DNA from: Lepidostoma basale
Taxonomy: Eukaryota; Arthropoda; Insecta; Trichoptera; Lepidostomatidae
Length of the DNA: 64,000 nt
Assembly: GCA_022606425.2 (NCBI GenBank)
Contig: JAHDVF020000433.1
Location: 429,322 to 493,321 of the forward strand
Direction of reading: 5' to 3'
In this document: positions 42,811 to 53,919 of the stretch, in pieces
Layout: the number at the start of each line of letters is the position of its first letter
Position numbering within the stretch: the first letter of the stretch is position 1
Notes under the pieces: model-generated
What the model saw: the letters and a program-made list of their open reading frames with translations, nothing else
Databases searched by the model: none
What the model was told of the DNA's origin: nothing
Position numbers and translations under genes: made by a program

Positions 42811-43529
42811 TTTTTGTTTATAATAATAGCATAAATTCTTCATAAAGCTCTCTCAGTTTAAAAAACAAATGTTTTAAATGATGTGTGTGTCCCTAATATT
42901 TTTTGATATTTTCTATAATTTATATTTAAAAAAGCAATCACTACCGATTGTACAGAACTTTTCAAATCAATAACGAATGTGTAAAAAACTTTGTATTATT
43001 TAAAGCTGATTAACGAAAAGCGCAAATAAAGTTGAGAATTTTTGTCCCGGGTTTGCCTCGTACGAGTAATGGAGATTTTTTTAAACCGTGTTCGAGTAAG
43101 TAGTACCCATGTACACGCTGTTTTAAGCTCATTTTGTTTTTTCTCCCGTACAGTATTAACCTTTCAGAATCCAAACATGTTTTCGTGCAAGAGAATTTTT
43201 ATTTTATTGTACGATGTGTTATTCTCTGTTCACAACAGGTTTATTTACTAATACAGTGCTATAAATAATAAACAATAAAAAGTGTTAAGAGTTTTCTGTC
43301 CTTTCATTCAAATACTGATTATTTTTAGTGAAAAAAAAATAGAAAAATTATCTCTCCGATTTTTTAAATAATCGGCCGTTTAAAAAAACGAAGATGTTAT
43401 AAACAACCAAGTAAACTTAACTTATAGTCCAATAATTGATTTGTTTCCCCTGTTTCACAATTAGAACTCAACGATTTACCCTTCCGCTAAACTCAATTGT
43501 TTCCAGGAGTAATAATGGCCTAGCCTCAG
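42811..43529. other. Unassigned AT-rich DNA
   Basis: A 69-codon frame at 43042-43251 shows no domain. No repeats recognised. Confidence 0.3.
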
Positions 43530-44200
43530 CACTGAGAGATATTTGCATGGAGGTAAATAATATTGAGCAAGTCAGAGAGTTCACTTATCTCGGTACGGTC
43601 ATGACGGAAGTCAACGATATGCACGCGGAGTTGGAACACAGAGTTTAAAAAGGCCTACGAGCTGCAGCCTCCTTACGAACGTTCCTAAAGTCCAAGCTTC
43701 TATCCAAGAAACACCAAGCTGCGTATTTATAACACCATCATCAAGCCAGTGGTGACATATGGTTCTGAGTCATGGACAATGACTCTAAAAGAACAAAAAA
43801 AAATCTACTGGTTTGAGAATAGAATACTAAGAATGATCCTGGGACCCAGACCCGGTGTTGCAGTGGGAACTTGGAGGCATAGGACCAACCAAGAGATCTG
43901 TACGATGACCCAGTAGCCGCTTATAACGAGCACCGTGAGAGCCGGTCGCCTAGCATGGATTGGGCACGTATGCCGAGCCAAAGAGACCAGAGCAATTAAG
44001 ACCCTGTACGCGTCTAGACCGACTGAAGTAAGACCTCTAGGAAGGGCTAGACAGCGCCTAATTAACAATGTCCTGGCTGATCTGGCTAGGTTGGGCGAAT
44101 CGGACTGCTGGAAGCAAAAGGCGCAGCATCGAGGAGCTTGGCGAAAAATCATCATGGAGGCTAAAACTATTCAAGAGTTGTATGGCCATAGGAAATAAGT
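43530..44200 (+). pseudogene. LINE polyprotein C-terminal remnant (fifth lineage)
   Basis: Frame pieces: MEVNNIEQVREFTYLGTVMT (43543 on), LRAAASLRTFLKSKLLSK, YGSESWTMTLKEQKK, WFENRILRMILGPR, MRAGRLAWIGHVCRAKETRA, RPLGRARQRLINNVLADLAR and LGESDCWKQKAQHRGAWRKI, then MEAKTIQELYGHRK. The layout (REFTYLG, YGSE.W, RILR.I.GP, LAW.GHV, GR.R.RW, EAK...LYG) is that of an RTE-like polyprotein but differs from the other lineages. Frameshifts occur near 43650, 43730 and 43915. Confidence 0.75.
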
Positions 44201-44239
44201 GAGTAAGACTTTGACTATTATAATTTATTAATTCATACA

Positions 44240-44273
44240 CTAAAGAAGGGAAGTCTGTGTCTCGAAACATGTT
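44240..44273 (+). ncRNA. Hammerhead-like motif, CUAAAGA variant
   Basis: CTAAAGA, A, a poorly paired stem II (GGGAAG..TCTC), GAAAC, AT, GTT. The G5 to A change and weak stem II suggest a decayed member of the CUGAAGA family. It follows the LINE remnant directly. Confidence 0.35.
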
Positions 44274-44984
44274 TGTGGAAGGTGCAAAAAAATGTTGTGA
44301 AAATACATTGTTTTCAAAAAGTTTTTTTTATTTATTAAAATCAAGCTATTATTAGTTTCAGTGGCTGCCATAAAATTTTAAGAGCGATTAATAAAATTTC
44401 ATTGTTTCAATCACAATATAGAAGTAATAATCACTTTATAATCGCAAATCATCGTCATTGTTTCTCGCAAAGTTACCCTTTCCATCCAGTGGAAACCTTT
44501 TCAATCTGGTAGTAACTTTTTTATGGCTTAGGAATAAATTTTCCAAACGTCCTCTAAATATAAATTCCATTTTGTAGACTACAAATAAATATCAACGCCC
44601 AGAATCTTGTTTACCGAGGAAGAGCACCTCGCGGACGGGGTGGCCAACTGGCAGCTGGAGAGCCAGCGGTTATATTGATCTCCATTAATTATGCTGAACG
44701 CGTTTGATAATGCGAACATTTTAAGTATTAGAGAATATGGTTTAAGAACCGTGGTGGAGTTGGTAGAAGGTAAATGTGTTGGATCCTATTTCTGTTAATA
44801 AATGGATCAGACAAAACTGGGAAGCAATACCTTTTCTTATTAACTATTAAATTTAGAACACTGTAATAGTATCACAAAATTTTACTATGAACATTAATTT
44901 TACTATTAACAAGGCCGATAATTGGCTCCAAAGTTAAATGAAATAAATGATCACTTGGATGGTGATAGAAATGAAGACGCTCAG
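44274..44984. other. Unassigned DNA with GC-rich block (44610-44720)
   Basis: The block (CACCTCGCGGACGGGGTGGC, CAACTGGCAGCTGG) is single-copy in the window. No coding motif. Confidence 0.3.
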
Positions 44985-45245
44985 ATCTGGCAAGACACTG
45001 CAGGAGAGGATAAGGAATACACGGATTAGGGAGATACGCGAGGTCAAGGATGTCGTTAGGTGGGGAAGGCAAAGGAGAAGATACTGGTATGCACATGTGA
45101 ATGGATTCGTTCAGACTCCCCTTCATTGTGTTACACAGCCAACCCCATGGTAGACGACCCCCAAGTAGACCACCAAAGAGATGGATCAACAGCTAGGAGT
45201 CGACTTCCTAGGAGGCAAATTCCTCTTAAAAAAACAGGCCACTAG
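44985..45245 (+). pseudogene. LINE C-terminal remnant (second RTE-like lineage)
   Basis: Pieces read SGKTLQERIRNTRIREIREV, KDVVRWGRQRRRYWYAHVNG, then shifted WMDPQVDHQRDGSTARSRLP. The 'LQERIRNT.IRE.. V.DVV.WG..RR..W' order links it to 22350-22715 and 24241-24485. Confidence 0.6.
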
Positions 45246-45269
45246 GCCTAAACTAAGAATAAGAAGAAG

Positions 45270-45543
45270 AACAGGAAAACTTAGATGGTTTGGACATATA
45301 GAATGTATATAAGAGAGAAGAATGATTGAAAAGTTGTACACAAGCAGTGTGAATGAAAAGAAGAAAACATGGCAAGACAAATTAATCAAATACTAAAAGG
45401 CGGCCACATGCAAAGTCGGAAAAATCGACGAGTTTGTCTGTTATAAATATAAAGGAAAGTCGAGGTACGTCGGGTACGTCAGGATAAAGCAGTGCGACGG
45501 TCCATTCTCTCTGCCTACACTACGGAGGAAACGGTGTAATGGA
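45270..45543 (+). pseudogene. RTE-like LINE C-terminal remnant
   Basis: GKLRWFGHIECI, RRMIEKLYTSSVNEKKK, WQDKLIKY.KAATCKVGKID, then the tail GCAGTGCGACGGTCCATTCT..GCCTACAC. Frameshifted. It adjoins the previous, unrelated LINE fragment. Confidence 0.65.
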
Positions 45544-46139
45544 TAATTCATTACAAAAAGTAAAGGCGAATATAAATAAACTAAAATTTATTTGATGTAA
45601 GATTACTTGCTTTCCGTTTTTATTTTTATTATAAAAAATAAAAGATTAAGCACCGCTGCTCCATAGTGAAGTATGTAATAAAAGCAGCCACCCTTAACAA
45701 TACGCCCTTATTGAGAACATATTTCAACTTAATAGCCTGTACCTAAATTATGACAAATAACAGTTTCATTAAAATACTCTTCAGACACCTCCTGTGCCTT
45801 TTTGTTTTCCAAATAGGATATTACCAGAACACAGGCGCGCCTCCCTTCCCATACGCTGGCTGCTTGTGAAGCTCGCTTCAATTATACATTCGCCTTCGAA
45901 ATCTTTCAATAATTAATTACTTCCACCTGCACAAGAACTTGATTATTTATCAAATATTGATGTACTCGTATTCGTTAATTATTGAATATTTGTAGATAAA
46001 TACTTCAATAAAAACATTTATTTTAAATTAAATGTAATTTTTACATTTAAAAAAACATATAACATAGCTTTGAATAAAAATCTTAGACAAATCCTTTGGT
46101 ATGATTTAGTTATTATAATTTAATTACTACGAATGGTTG
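45544..46139. other. Unassigned AT-rich DNA
   Basis: 45780-45900 is slightly GC-richer. Nothing recognised. Confidence 0.3.
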
Positions 46140-46178
46140 TGTCTGTTTTCTAGAAGTTATATTATATTTTTTGAAAAT

Positions 46179-46209
46179 GACATGTTTCGCATTGCTAATG
46201 CATTATCAA
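46179..46209 (-). ncRNA. Hammerhead-like motif, UUGAUAA family
   Basis: Minus strand: TTGATAA, T, stem II GCATT-AGC-AATGC, GAAAC, AT, GTC. Compared with GCC..GGC elsewhere, both sides of stem II have changed together, evidence that pairing is maintained. Confidence 0.6.
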
Positions 46210-46409
46210 ATGATATTGTAGTCCATTGTTTTGGCCGGAACACTATGATATTTCAACAGAATAACCGTTAAATTTACAACACTGCTATTTTGTTATCACA
46301 TTTTTTTATTAATCATTTTTTTAGAATATCGCGACAGCTACTTCGTAAAGCGATATTTTCATCATTAGTGTTACAAACAACTCTTCAACTTTAACTCTGT
46401 TTGTAACAC

Positions 46410-46445
46410 TTGATGATGCCAACATCGGTTAACGAAACAGTTGTC
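46410..46445 (+). ncRNA. Hammerhead-like motif, UUGAUGA variant
   Basis: TTGATGA (C3 to U only), T, stem II GCCAAC..GTTAAC (weakened), GAAAC, AGTT, GTC. Confidence 0.45.
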
Positions 46446-46678
46446 GCTGAATTCTCAAAAAGTGTACAATGAAAAATTGAAATTATTATTGAATTTAACA
46501 GTTAAAAATGATAATGTATAATAATAATAATGCCATAGCAAGATGAGACATGTAATTCCCATAAAATGTAATAAAGCTTCTAGAAAACGGACGTTATCAT
46601 TCTTATTAAATACTTAATATGGAGTTTTACATCATTGTTTTAAGAAACAATACATATTATTATTTATACGAATAAGAT

Positions 46679-47034
46679 CAATGATTCCCGAAGTGGTATA
46701 CAGACCCCCAGGGGTCTACGACAATTGTAAAAAAATGGGGGCCCGTGAAATGTAAATGGGGGTCCACGAGATGGTTCGTAATATCGGAAATCGTCGGCGA
46801 CCTTTTTTTTAGCTCATTTGTGGAAATCGGATGAACGAAATCTTCGGTGACCTTTTTTTTAGCTCGTTTGGCAAAGATTCTAAGAGATTTCTTATAAACC
46901 GGAATTCAACAACGAATTCCTGATTTTTTGTTTCGGATTACGGAAAAAAATCTATTTTAAGAAAGCAGGGGGTCTACACAAAATAGAAGAAATCGGCAAT
47001 GGGTCTACGGGACAAAAAAGTTTGGGAACTTCTG
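46679..47034. mobile_element. hAT-type MITE
   Basis: Ends CAATGATTCCCGAAGTGG and, on the other strand, CAGAAGTTCCCAAACTTTTT resemble the CAGTG.TTCCCAA termini of hAT elements. Inner terminal parts share GGGTCTACG. Flanks AATAAGAT (46671-46678) and ATTTAGAT (47035-47042) agree at 6 of 8 positions, as expected for an aged 8-bp duplication. Inside is an imperfect direct repeat around GACCTTTTTTTTAGCTC (46798-46865). Non-coding. Confidence 0.75.
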
Positions 47035-47198
47035 ATTTAGATTAAGTAACCTTAATGAAATACAAACCATACATAATTTTTATTTCATAAATAAATAATA
47101 CAATAACAAGACCTTTATTACCAACATTATTCAATGTGAAAATCTAATACGAGTGAAAATGTCTGTTTTCTTGAAGTTTTATTATATTTTATATGAAT

Positions 47199-47228
47199 GA
47201 CATGTTCGGGTGTCTATGGCATTATCAA
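47199..47228 (-). ncRNA. Hammerhead-like motif, UUGAUAA family, damaged
   Basis: Minus strand: TTGATAA, T, broken stem II, GAAC (one A lost), AT, GTC. Inactive by expectation. The family tail is at 47155-47190. Confidence 0.4.
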
Positions 47229-47234
47229 ATGTGA

Positions 47235-47919
47235 ACTTTTGATAAACGGTTGAATTGGTAGATCAAATAAAGTATTTTTCTTTTAAAAATACGATTTCGT
47301 TAGTTGGAATTCAAAAATATACTGATAACTCGCGTCACTTAATTTATCAGTTGACCAATGGATCTCAGATAAGTTGATTATTTCGTAGACCCAAAGTGAC
47401 CTCTGTTTTGAATCCTGATATCTTGATTGTAATGTGACCCAAGACTTGACACATGGTTATAGTTCATCAGTGCCAGAGCTCGACACTGCTTCTCATAATA
47501 TTCTTTAAAAGTAACCATTACTTTCGTAAGTGACTGTGCATGGGTTTATGACAAAATGTCCACGGCCCGAATATTAAATCGGATAGCTTCGGAGGTACAC
47601 ATTTTTACAACCGCCATAAAAGCAGCTCCGTTCGGGGCCTTTATGGACCCAAATCCGCCCTAACAATGTTAACTTAACCTGTTTATATCGATCAGATGTC
47701 TCCTCTGGAGCTCTTCTTAAACAACTCAGGAAAATTGACTTACTACAGTTTCTTTTTCTTGTTTCTCGGTAAAAGAGTTTGGTCTAACTGAACGTTTTGT
47801 GTAGAAATATTCAATTTTCTTGTCGCTACATAAATCTTTCTGGTTATAGTACTTAGCTCAATATTAATAAATTTTAACGCTTTTAATCAAAACCTGAAAT
47901 AAATATATTTTCATAGTCA
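47235..47919. other. Unassigned DNA
   Basis: 47560-47680 is a GC-richer, single-copy block. Nothing else recognised. Confidence 0.3.
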
Positions 47920-48015
47920 ATTGTTTTGGCCGAAACACTATGATACTTTAACGTAATAAACTGTTAAATTAAAAAAAATTGTTTTATGTATCACAATTGT
48001 ATTTTTTTATTTCGC

Positions 48016-48051
48016 GACAGCTGTTTCGTCAATCTATGTTGACATCATCAG
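48016..48051 (-). ncRNA. Hammerhead-like motif, CUGAUGA family
   Basis: Minus strand: CTGATGA, T, stem II GTCAA..TTGAC, GAAAC, AGCT, GTC. Full core apart from the extra T. Stem I is limited to a C-G pair and one further pair past a mismatch. Confidence 0.65.
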
Positions 48052-48077
48052 GTGTTACAATAATATTATAGTAACAC

Positions 48078-48113
48078 CTGACGATGTCAACATAGGTTGA
48101 TGAAACAGCTGTC
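48078..48113 (+). ncRNA. Hammerhead-like motif, CUGACGA form
   Basis: CTGACGA, T, stem II GTCAAC..GTTGAT (a G-U closing pair), GAAAC, AGCT, GTC. Position 7 is the variable N of CUGANGA. Confidence 0.6.
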
Positions 48114-48232
48114 GCGAAAAATAAAAATACAGTTGTGATACATTAAACAAAGTTTTTTCATTTAACAGTTCATAAATATATTTTCAATTAAGTATTTGTG
48201 GCGTAACGTTTCTTGGCATAAATAGCAAACAA

Positions 48233-48365
48233 ATTAACCATCACGCCTACTCCAGGGGTAGGCAGAAAGAATGTACCAACACACCGTTCTGTCCCGACAT
48301 ACTTCTCTCGCTTCCTCTACATTCATACATCATGTCCTCTACATTCATACATCTTGTCATGTAAG
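48233..48365 (-). pseudogene. RTE-like LINE 3' end fragment
   Basis: Minus-strand tail of the main lineage from the MTRCMNVEE region to the AACCATCACGCC tail complement, with a 24-bp tandem duplication of CCTCTACATTCATACATC (48316-48361). Confidence 0.7.
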
Positions 48366-51277
48366 TTATTAAAACAATGTACTTGGTAAATGATCAATAA
48401 ATATTTTTACGATAAACAATGAATAGAGTTGAGGTAAATAAATTATAATGATATATACCTCTGTGTGTACATTATTCATCGGAAATATGATATTTCTACC
48501 TGGAAATCCTGAAATCTTCACCATCAAATTAAACTTTAAGAAAATAAATTCAGTAGTAACTTTTGTCGTTAAATCGCGATAATTTCATTTATGGTAATAT
48601 GGGCTGTAAAAGCACTTTGAACGTTCGATTAAGGCTTTAAAATACACCATTAGGGAATTTTGTAAATAATTGTACGAAAATGTTTTATGTCTCCGCTATA
48701 TCCGCAAAGCACAGCACAACACAACACAACACCACACAACCCGCTCGCCTCCCTTGTGCACGCACTCCTGCGACCCTTTGCAAGGAGATGGAAAATGGAG
48801 ATAAATCAGACTTTACCCTATTCAATGAGTACTTCGTTTAAACAAGAAAGTAAGGCTTATCTCACGAACTTGTAAAAACAAAGATCCAGCCAGATGCTTC
48901 ATTTCTACTGCAGAGAAAATTGGAATCGAGGTCCGATGGAGAATATCTAATTCTGAAAGTTGGGATGATCACACTTTGGATTTATGCGGAGATGAAAGAA
49001 ATTGATAACGGAAGCCGAAATGAATGAATTACATTTAGATATTTATGATAAACAGGGTTAACATAAAGGACAAACGATTTAGCATGAAGATAAGATAATT
49101 TTCATCATAAATCCTTTCAAACTTGGATAGAAAAAATTAAATGATCCCTAACTAGAAGCTTTCCGAGATTATATATACGTCAGCTTCATTAATTTTAGAT
49201 AAGAATCTTAATTTATTTTATTTTCCAGATCCATCATACGTTTTTATTTTCTTTTTCATCAATATTTTACCTAAACATAAGCCTCTTTAGAGGAAAACAT
49301 TAGTTTATACTTTAGGAAACGTAATCTAAAATGAAAAATATAATAGATACTTTTATAAGTGATTTCAAAATGAACATTTGTTTAATGAGAAAAATACACT
49401 TTTTTGTGTATACAAGAGGTTTTTACGACAATTACGGTAAATAATAAAGGAAATTCGTGAGTTGCTAAATATGAACCTGTACACTCCTTTAATAACATAA
49501 AGCTCGTTTGATTTCCCTGGACACTCCATTTAAGAGTATCATCGAGCCATGGCATTTTGCACAGAGGACAGTTGTTCTGCTATGCGTAATACATATCAGA
49601 TCATGGCTTATACCGCGAGAAAGTCTCTCTGGCGCACTGAAGTCATAGCGCACCAAGAGGTATAGGCTATCAATGAGGTTATGGAATATTTATCTAAAGT
49701 TCATCAATGTACCATTTTATCTCGATTGGAGACTGTGATACTCTGTTACTCAGCAGGTCATTCATGTGTAGAATCCCAGATTTTCCCCTGATTTTTCAGA
49801 TTTGTTCCAATGCTCCTTCATACTTCTTTTGCGAAATTCATAGACAACTCGCGGATTTTAATTTAAATCTACCGATGCCGTTAAGTATTGATTTTGGAAC
49901 TGTATAAAGTTATTTAAGACAAAACTCAATGTTTATACCCAATCAATGTCAACATTAACCACCCTACGTATTTGAACGTACGTGATACGTTCACTGTGAA
50001 TATACCATTCTGCGCTTTCCCGTATCACGTACGCGCTTGAGAAAAAGTAATGTACCTAAAATGTACAAACTGTTAGGGATACGCGTGTGTGCCAACAACA
50101 CTCGAGTACAAGTCTTCATAAATATGATAGTTTTACAAGGGGCAGGCGAAGTGTGTGGCCGAGTATTTGACGTTTCGTAATTTAAAAAAATTAAATTATT
50201 ATATAATTAAATTTCATTAATAAAAACCTTATTTTTGCACGTTTCTCGGAAAATAACCCAAAGGTAGGGCGGTTAATACGTGTTTAATTAATAACTTGTT
50301 AAGAAGTTATAATGGTTAGCTCTCAATGTTGGATACGTAAATATGGTGTCTACAAATAAAGCTTATTTTATAAGAGAGTAAAGCTAAATGAAAAAGCGGA
50401 AACATTGTTTTCAATTGCAGTAATTTGCCGTTTATAGGCATTTGATAAAATATATACACTCTATATTTTATCCAATATAATATATTGTATAAAGACCTTT
50501 TTTATTAATAGAATCTATTCAAAGTAGTTGAAGCAATTAATAACTGAGGTAATTACTGGTATAGAGGGCCCTTCTTCTTCAGCATGCGATCTGTAATCGT
50601 TGATTAGTTCCAAGACTCTCGTGGTCCTCGCTCGCCGAGATTCACTTTCTCGCGGTCCTGGACAGGAGGAATCGGAGATCATCCAGCATCCACGCTCTAA
50701 AACGACAATAGCAATAACCTTAGTATGTTCCATGTATTACACCAATGAGAATTTCATAGGTGAAGAGTAATCGAATAGCATCTAATATTTATTTTAAATT
50801 TTTATTACGAAAACACAGATATAAGATTTTCTCGTTGTATAGAAACAGGGTTTTTAATATTAAAATGTTATATTTATAACGAATAAAGTTAAAACGATAA
50901 ATTTGATTTTTTAATATATATATAATGTATTTTTTTAGGCAATTCATCATTTCGTTATGAAAATTTACATTTTTACATAGAAATCGGTGAAATCAACCTA
51001 TGTGGTACTTTATCTCACATTTAAAAAAGGGAAAATTGTTTTTCAATTCAAAATATTATATTATACAAAAAGCCATTTCTGTTTGTAAATAAATTTAATA
51101 TTTTTTGGTAAATATCTTTGATTAGTGTTGATTTAACTTTGTATATAATATAATTATTTATCATAAGAATCAAAAAGTTTAAAAAATATCAGTTTTATCC
51201 GTCAAACGAAAGAATAAATTTTATTAAGATAACTTTCTCAGATACTCACAAATGATATGAACTAACAAAGAACCCAC
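48366..51277. other. 2.9 kb with no recognised element
   Basis: The longest stretch without a recognised repeat. 48710-48800 has CACAACACAACAC-type repetition. 49960-50060 contains two inverted CGTA-rich words (TACGTGATACG, CGTATCACGTACG). 50570-50700 is GC-richer. Open frames of 62-72 codons show no domain. Confidence 0.35.
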
Positions 51278-51309
51278 CAGAAGATGACATCTAGATGCCG
51301 AAACTGGTC
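51278..51309 (+). ncRNA. Hammerhead-like motif, CAGAAGA variant
   Basis: CAGAAGA (U4 to A), T, stem II GACATCTAGATGCC (self-complementary inner part), GAAAC, TG, GTC. Its relative at 31166-31197 differs at nearly every unpaired position but keeps the layout. Confidence 0.4.
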
Positions 51310-51929
51310 GAAGGCATAAACCTAAGTGGAATTAAACTTAATATGTAGGTACACAAAGGAAATCTTTCAGAACAATTATTAAATACCATACATCATATTT
51401 TTGAAATATTTTTTAAATGTAACAGTTTAACAGTTACTAACAGTTTTATTCCAAATAAACGAAAGTTATAAAAACAGGCATATCCATTCACATGCATGTA
51501 TTGTTTTCAATAAAGCTCCGACTAAGCTTATTATTTAGCAGCGTAAGTATGAAAAGGCACAATTTGTAATTATTTCCGACTTGGGTCCAGCGTTAATAGC
51601 CAAATGAAAGTTTTACACGTGTAGTTTTTTCTACATACGCGACCACCACCCTGGCTCCACGTGTTTAGCGTACACCTACACGTGTGCCGTATGCTGTTCA
51701 CGTGTTCGTGACTAACTTACGAGTCCGGCCGTGTACGTGCAATATCCTCAAGTGACAGTGAATTTTTTTTTTTTTTAACTTTATATTAGACCTAATTTCA
51801 TACATAAAAATTCAATTTTAAATTGCTCTATTCCAAATGAACAGTTGGTTTATTTTGTATTATCGATTACTATTATAGTTCCAATTACCAAACGGTTTAG
51901 TGTTTTGAACGACATTCTAAGCTAAATTC
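51310..51929. other. Unassigned DNA
   Basis: 51600-51760 contains repeated ACGTGT words (CTACACGTGTGCCG, GTTCACGTGTTCG). No gene recognised. Confidence 0.3.
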
Positions 51930-52340
51930 TAAGTTCACAGTGGTATTCTTGTACCGACTCAACGAATGTGTATAAATATGTGTACGATTGCGTGTCGAAT
52001 AAAAATATGAAAAGTGAATGCAGTGCGAATGAAAGTGTTATAAACAAAATAATGAAACAAATATTAAGATGGTTTGGACACATTGTTAAAATGAATGAAG
52101 AAATAATGTCAAAAAAGTATATGTTAACGATGTAAATGGAACTAGAAACTGAGGAAGACCGAGGAAAACGTAGCACGATCAAATAAATCATGTTTTGAAT
52201 GTTGGTCATGTGAGGAGTTAGAGAAATCGACATGCATGCATGACACGATATATACATGTTGAGGAAACTTGAGAAATATGTCAGGAAAGAAAAGTGTGGA
52301 GGTCCATTCGTTCTGCCTGCTTCTTCGGGGAGACGTATTT
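51930..52340 (+). pseudogene. RTE-like LINE C-terminal remnant
   Basis: Pieces read KSECSANESVINKIMKQILR, WFGHIVKMNEEIMSKKYM, N.GRPRKT.HDQI, CEELEKSTCMHDTIY and the tail GGTCCATTCGTTCTGCCTGC. Frameshifts and stops. Confidence 0.7.
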
Positions 52341-52419
52341 AATGAGTAAGTCTGCTCTTACGTTAAGTATTATTATTATTATATTTTCTACAATTTAATT
52401 TTGAAAATACAATAATAAT

Positions 52420-52550
52420 AATTTGCTGAGGTATGGGCTGCACCTCTTATGCGGAGTTAAAGAGAGTTTCCGAGGACCGAGCGGAGTGGAAGAGGAGATG
52501 TGTCGCCTTGCTGCAGACCAATAATTAGATTGAGACCGGAGAAGAAGAAA
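52420..52550 (+). pseudogene. LINE C-terminus fragment
   Basis: Translates as ELKRVSEDRAEWKRRCVALL, then QTNN stop and a GAAGAAGAAA terminus. 'DRAEWRR.C.A..PT' is a common LINE C-terminal signature. Confidence 0.6.
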
Positions 52551-53539
52551 TCTAACTATCTATTTCAAAGATATAACTTGCATCTACCACCTAATGTCTC
52601 TCCACGGGTATTCCGCCACATTATTTCAATTTGCTAGAAACTTCTTCTACTAGTTTAGACGTGTTTCGTTAATTTGTATTACTTATTGGAGACCAGTTCA
52701 CAGAAGAGTGATTAACGCGATGGAGTTTAGACCCTATTCTTAAAGTATGTCCGATCAGAGAATTTTTGAAATCAAATTCAGAGATTGACATACGATTACA
52801 ACAAAGTACACTATGACTTACATTTTAAATTGCATGTACAATACAAATAATTTAATCAAATATTCAAAAAGCAAATTGATACAAAAAAGTTTTTTTAATT
52901 TAAAAATTGATACATACAGTATCCGACTGCGTATTGAAACGTATATTGTTCATTCCATCTGCATCGTGAGATTTCGATAGGAGCCTTATTATGTATTCTG
53001 GGCGCAGTAGATCCAGACGATTCAGCGTTTTATATTTGAGCGTTGCGTTGTTCTTAAGGAAAATAAACATTTCGTTAACTGTGCAATGTTCTGAAGAAAT
53101 ACGGCTTTCCATAAATAAGGCAAGACCGCTTTATCGCCGTCACGAAACTAACAAACCAAATTGTTTTATTTTATAAAATTACATGGAATATTTTTCTGTC
53201 AGACGGGAACACATATCAAGTCAAGGCGAATTTAAAAGATGAAGAATATTATAAAAAAAACTTTAGGTTATTTTAGATATCTACAACTTAAATATTATAT
53301 AAAATTTGTTATTAATATTATATAATATTATATAAAAAAACTACAAAAATCTAAATTAATCATCAAATATTAGCTGCATGAAGAATTTTATATAAGATAA
53401 TTTTAAAAACAACGAATAATTTTAAAAAATGTGAGAACTAATTTCAAATCATGCAAACAAATATAATATCATAATCAGTCCGAATTCAAAAACGAAAAGT
53501 AAAACAACATCTTGAAACTAAAATGTTAAAATACTTGTA
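52551..53539. other. Unassigned AT-rich DNA
   Basis: 52910-53160 holds opposing frames of 61 and 70 codons with no domain. The rest is A/T-rich simple sequence. Confidence 0.3.
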
Positions 53540-53700
53540 AATTTGTATTTAAACCACTTTATTCTTTACAACAACCAAACGGTTTCGCTTCCATCGGAAG
53601 TGTCGCCGCCCAGTGTCTTTTGTAACCCTGACGAAGTACCGCCGGAAGCGAAACCGGTTGGTTGTTGTAAAGAATAAAGTTGTTTAAATACAAATTCACA
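53540..53700. repeat. Palindromic repeat with CUGACGA-type motif
   Basis: Arms CTTGTAAATTTGTATTTAAA...CTTTATTCTTTACAACAACC and complement. The plus motif is at 53628-53659. The minus partner (53607-53578) keeps CTTCC..GGAAG stem II, GAAACC and GTT but its core reads GGCGACA. Confidence 0.8.
53621..53666 (+). ncRNA. Hammerhead-like motif, CUGACGA family, with stem I
   Basis: GTAACC (53622-53627) pairs with GGTTGT (53660-53665) as a 6-bp stem I with two G-U pairs. Core CTGACGA (53628-53634), A, an imperfect stem II (GT..GC outer pairs), GAAA, C-CG-G, TT. Predicted cleavage is after GTT at 53659. Confidence 0.55.
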
Positions 53701-53884
53701 AGTTAAATCATTTTATATTTTATAATGTCACACTACAAAGTAAGTGCCTCATACGAAAGTATAAAATATTATAAATTATTATTTCGCATAAAGTACTTAA
53801 CGTGTACTCGTAGGTGCTTTATGCGAAATATAATAGATATTATCTACTTCTTTGTTCACGACTTTATTATTGTTTTATCAAACC

Positions 53885-53916
53885 GACCGGTTTCGCTCTC
53901 ACAGAAACTTCATCAG
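53885..53916 (-). ncRNA. Hammerhead-like motif, CUGAUGA with ACCGGU
   Basis: Minus strand: CTGATGA, A, stem II G(T)TTCT-GTG-AGAGC (one bulge, two G-U pairs), GAAAC, CG, GTC. Flanks give a 4-bp stem I (AATC/GGTT, one G-U). No palindromic partner nearby. Confidence 0.6.
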
Positions 53917-53919
53917 GAT

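Larger units (their letters stand above)
46140..46620. repeat. UUGAUAA copy, CUGAUGA palindrome and a further tail
   Basis: Order: a minus-strand UUGAUAA repeat (motif 46179-46209); the tail GTCCATTGTTTTGGCCGGAA of a CUGAUGA repeat; a pair of CUGAUGA-type motifs (46333-46368 minus, CTAATGA and GAAGT; 46410-46445 plus); then a UUGAUAA-family tail (TTCTAGAAAACGGACG). A nest of short repeats. Confidence 0.65.
47920..48180. repeat. CUGAUGA-family palindrome, both motifs intact
   Basis: Outer sequence (minus-reading) starts with the GTTTTGGCCGAAACACTATG tail at 47922, then AACTGTTAAATT and TTTTATGTATCACAATTGTA. The right side repeats these as complements to AACAGTTCAT. The centre has outward-reading motifs at 48016-48051 and 48078-48113. 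It is the reference copy for this family. Confidence 0.85.

Noticed and set aside
48366..51277. Searched as a possible host gene because it lacks repeats
   Set aside because: All frames are short, with no splice-linked coding pattern that could be defended.
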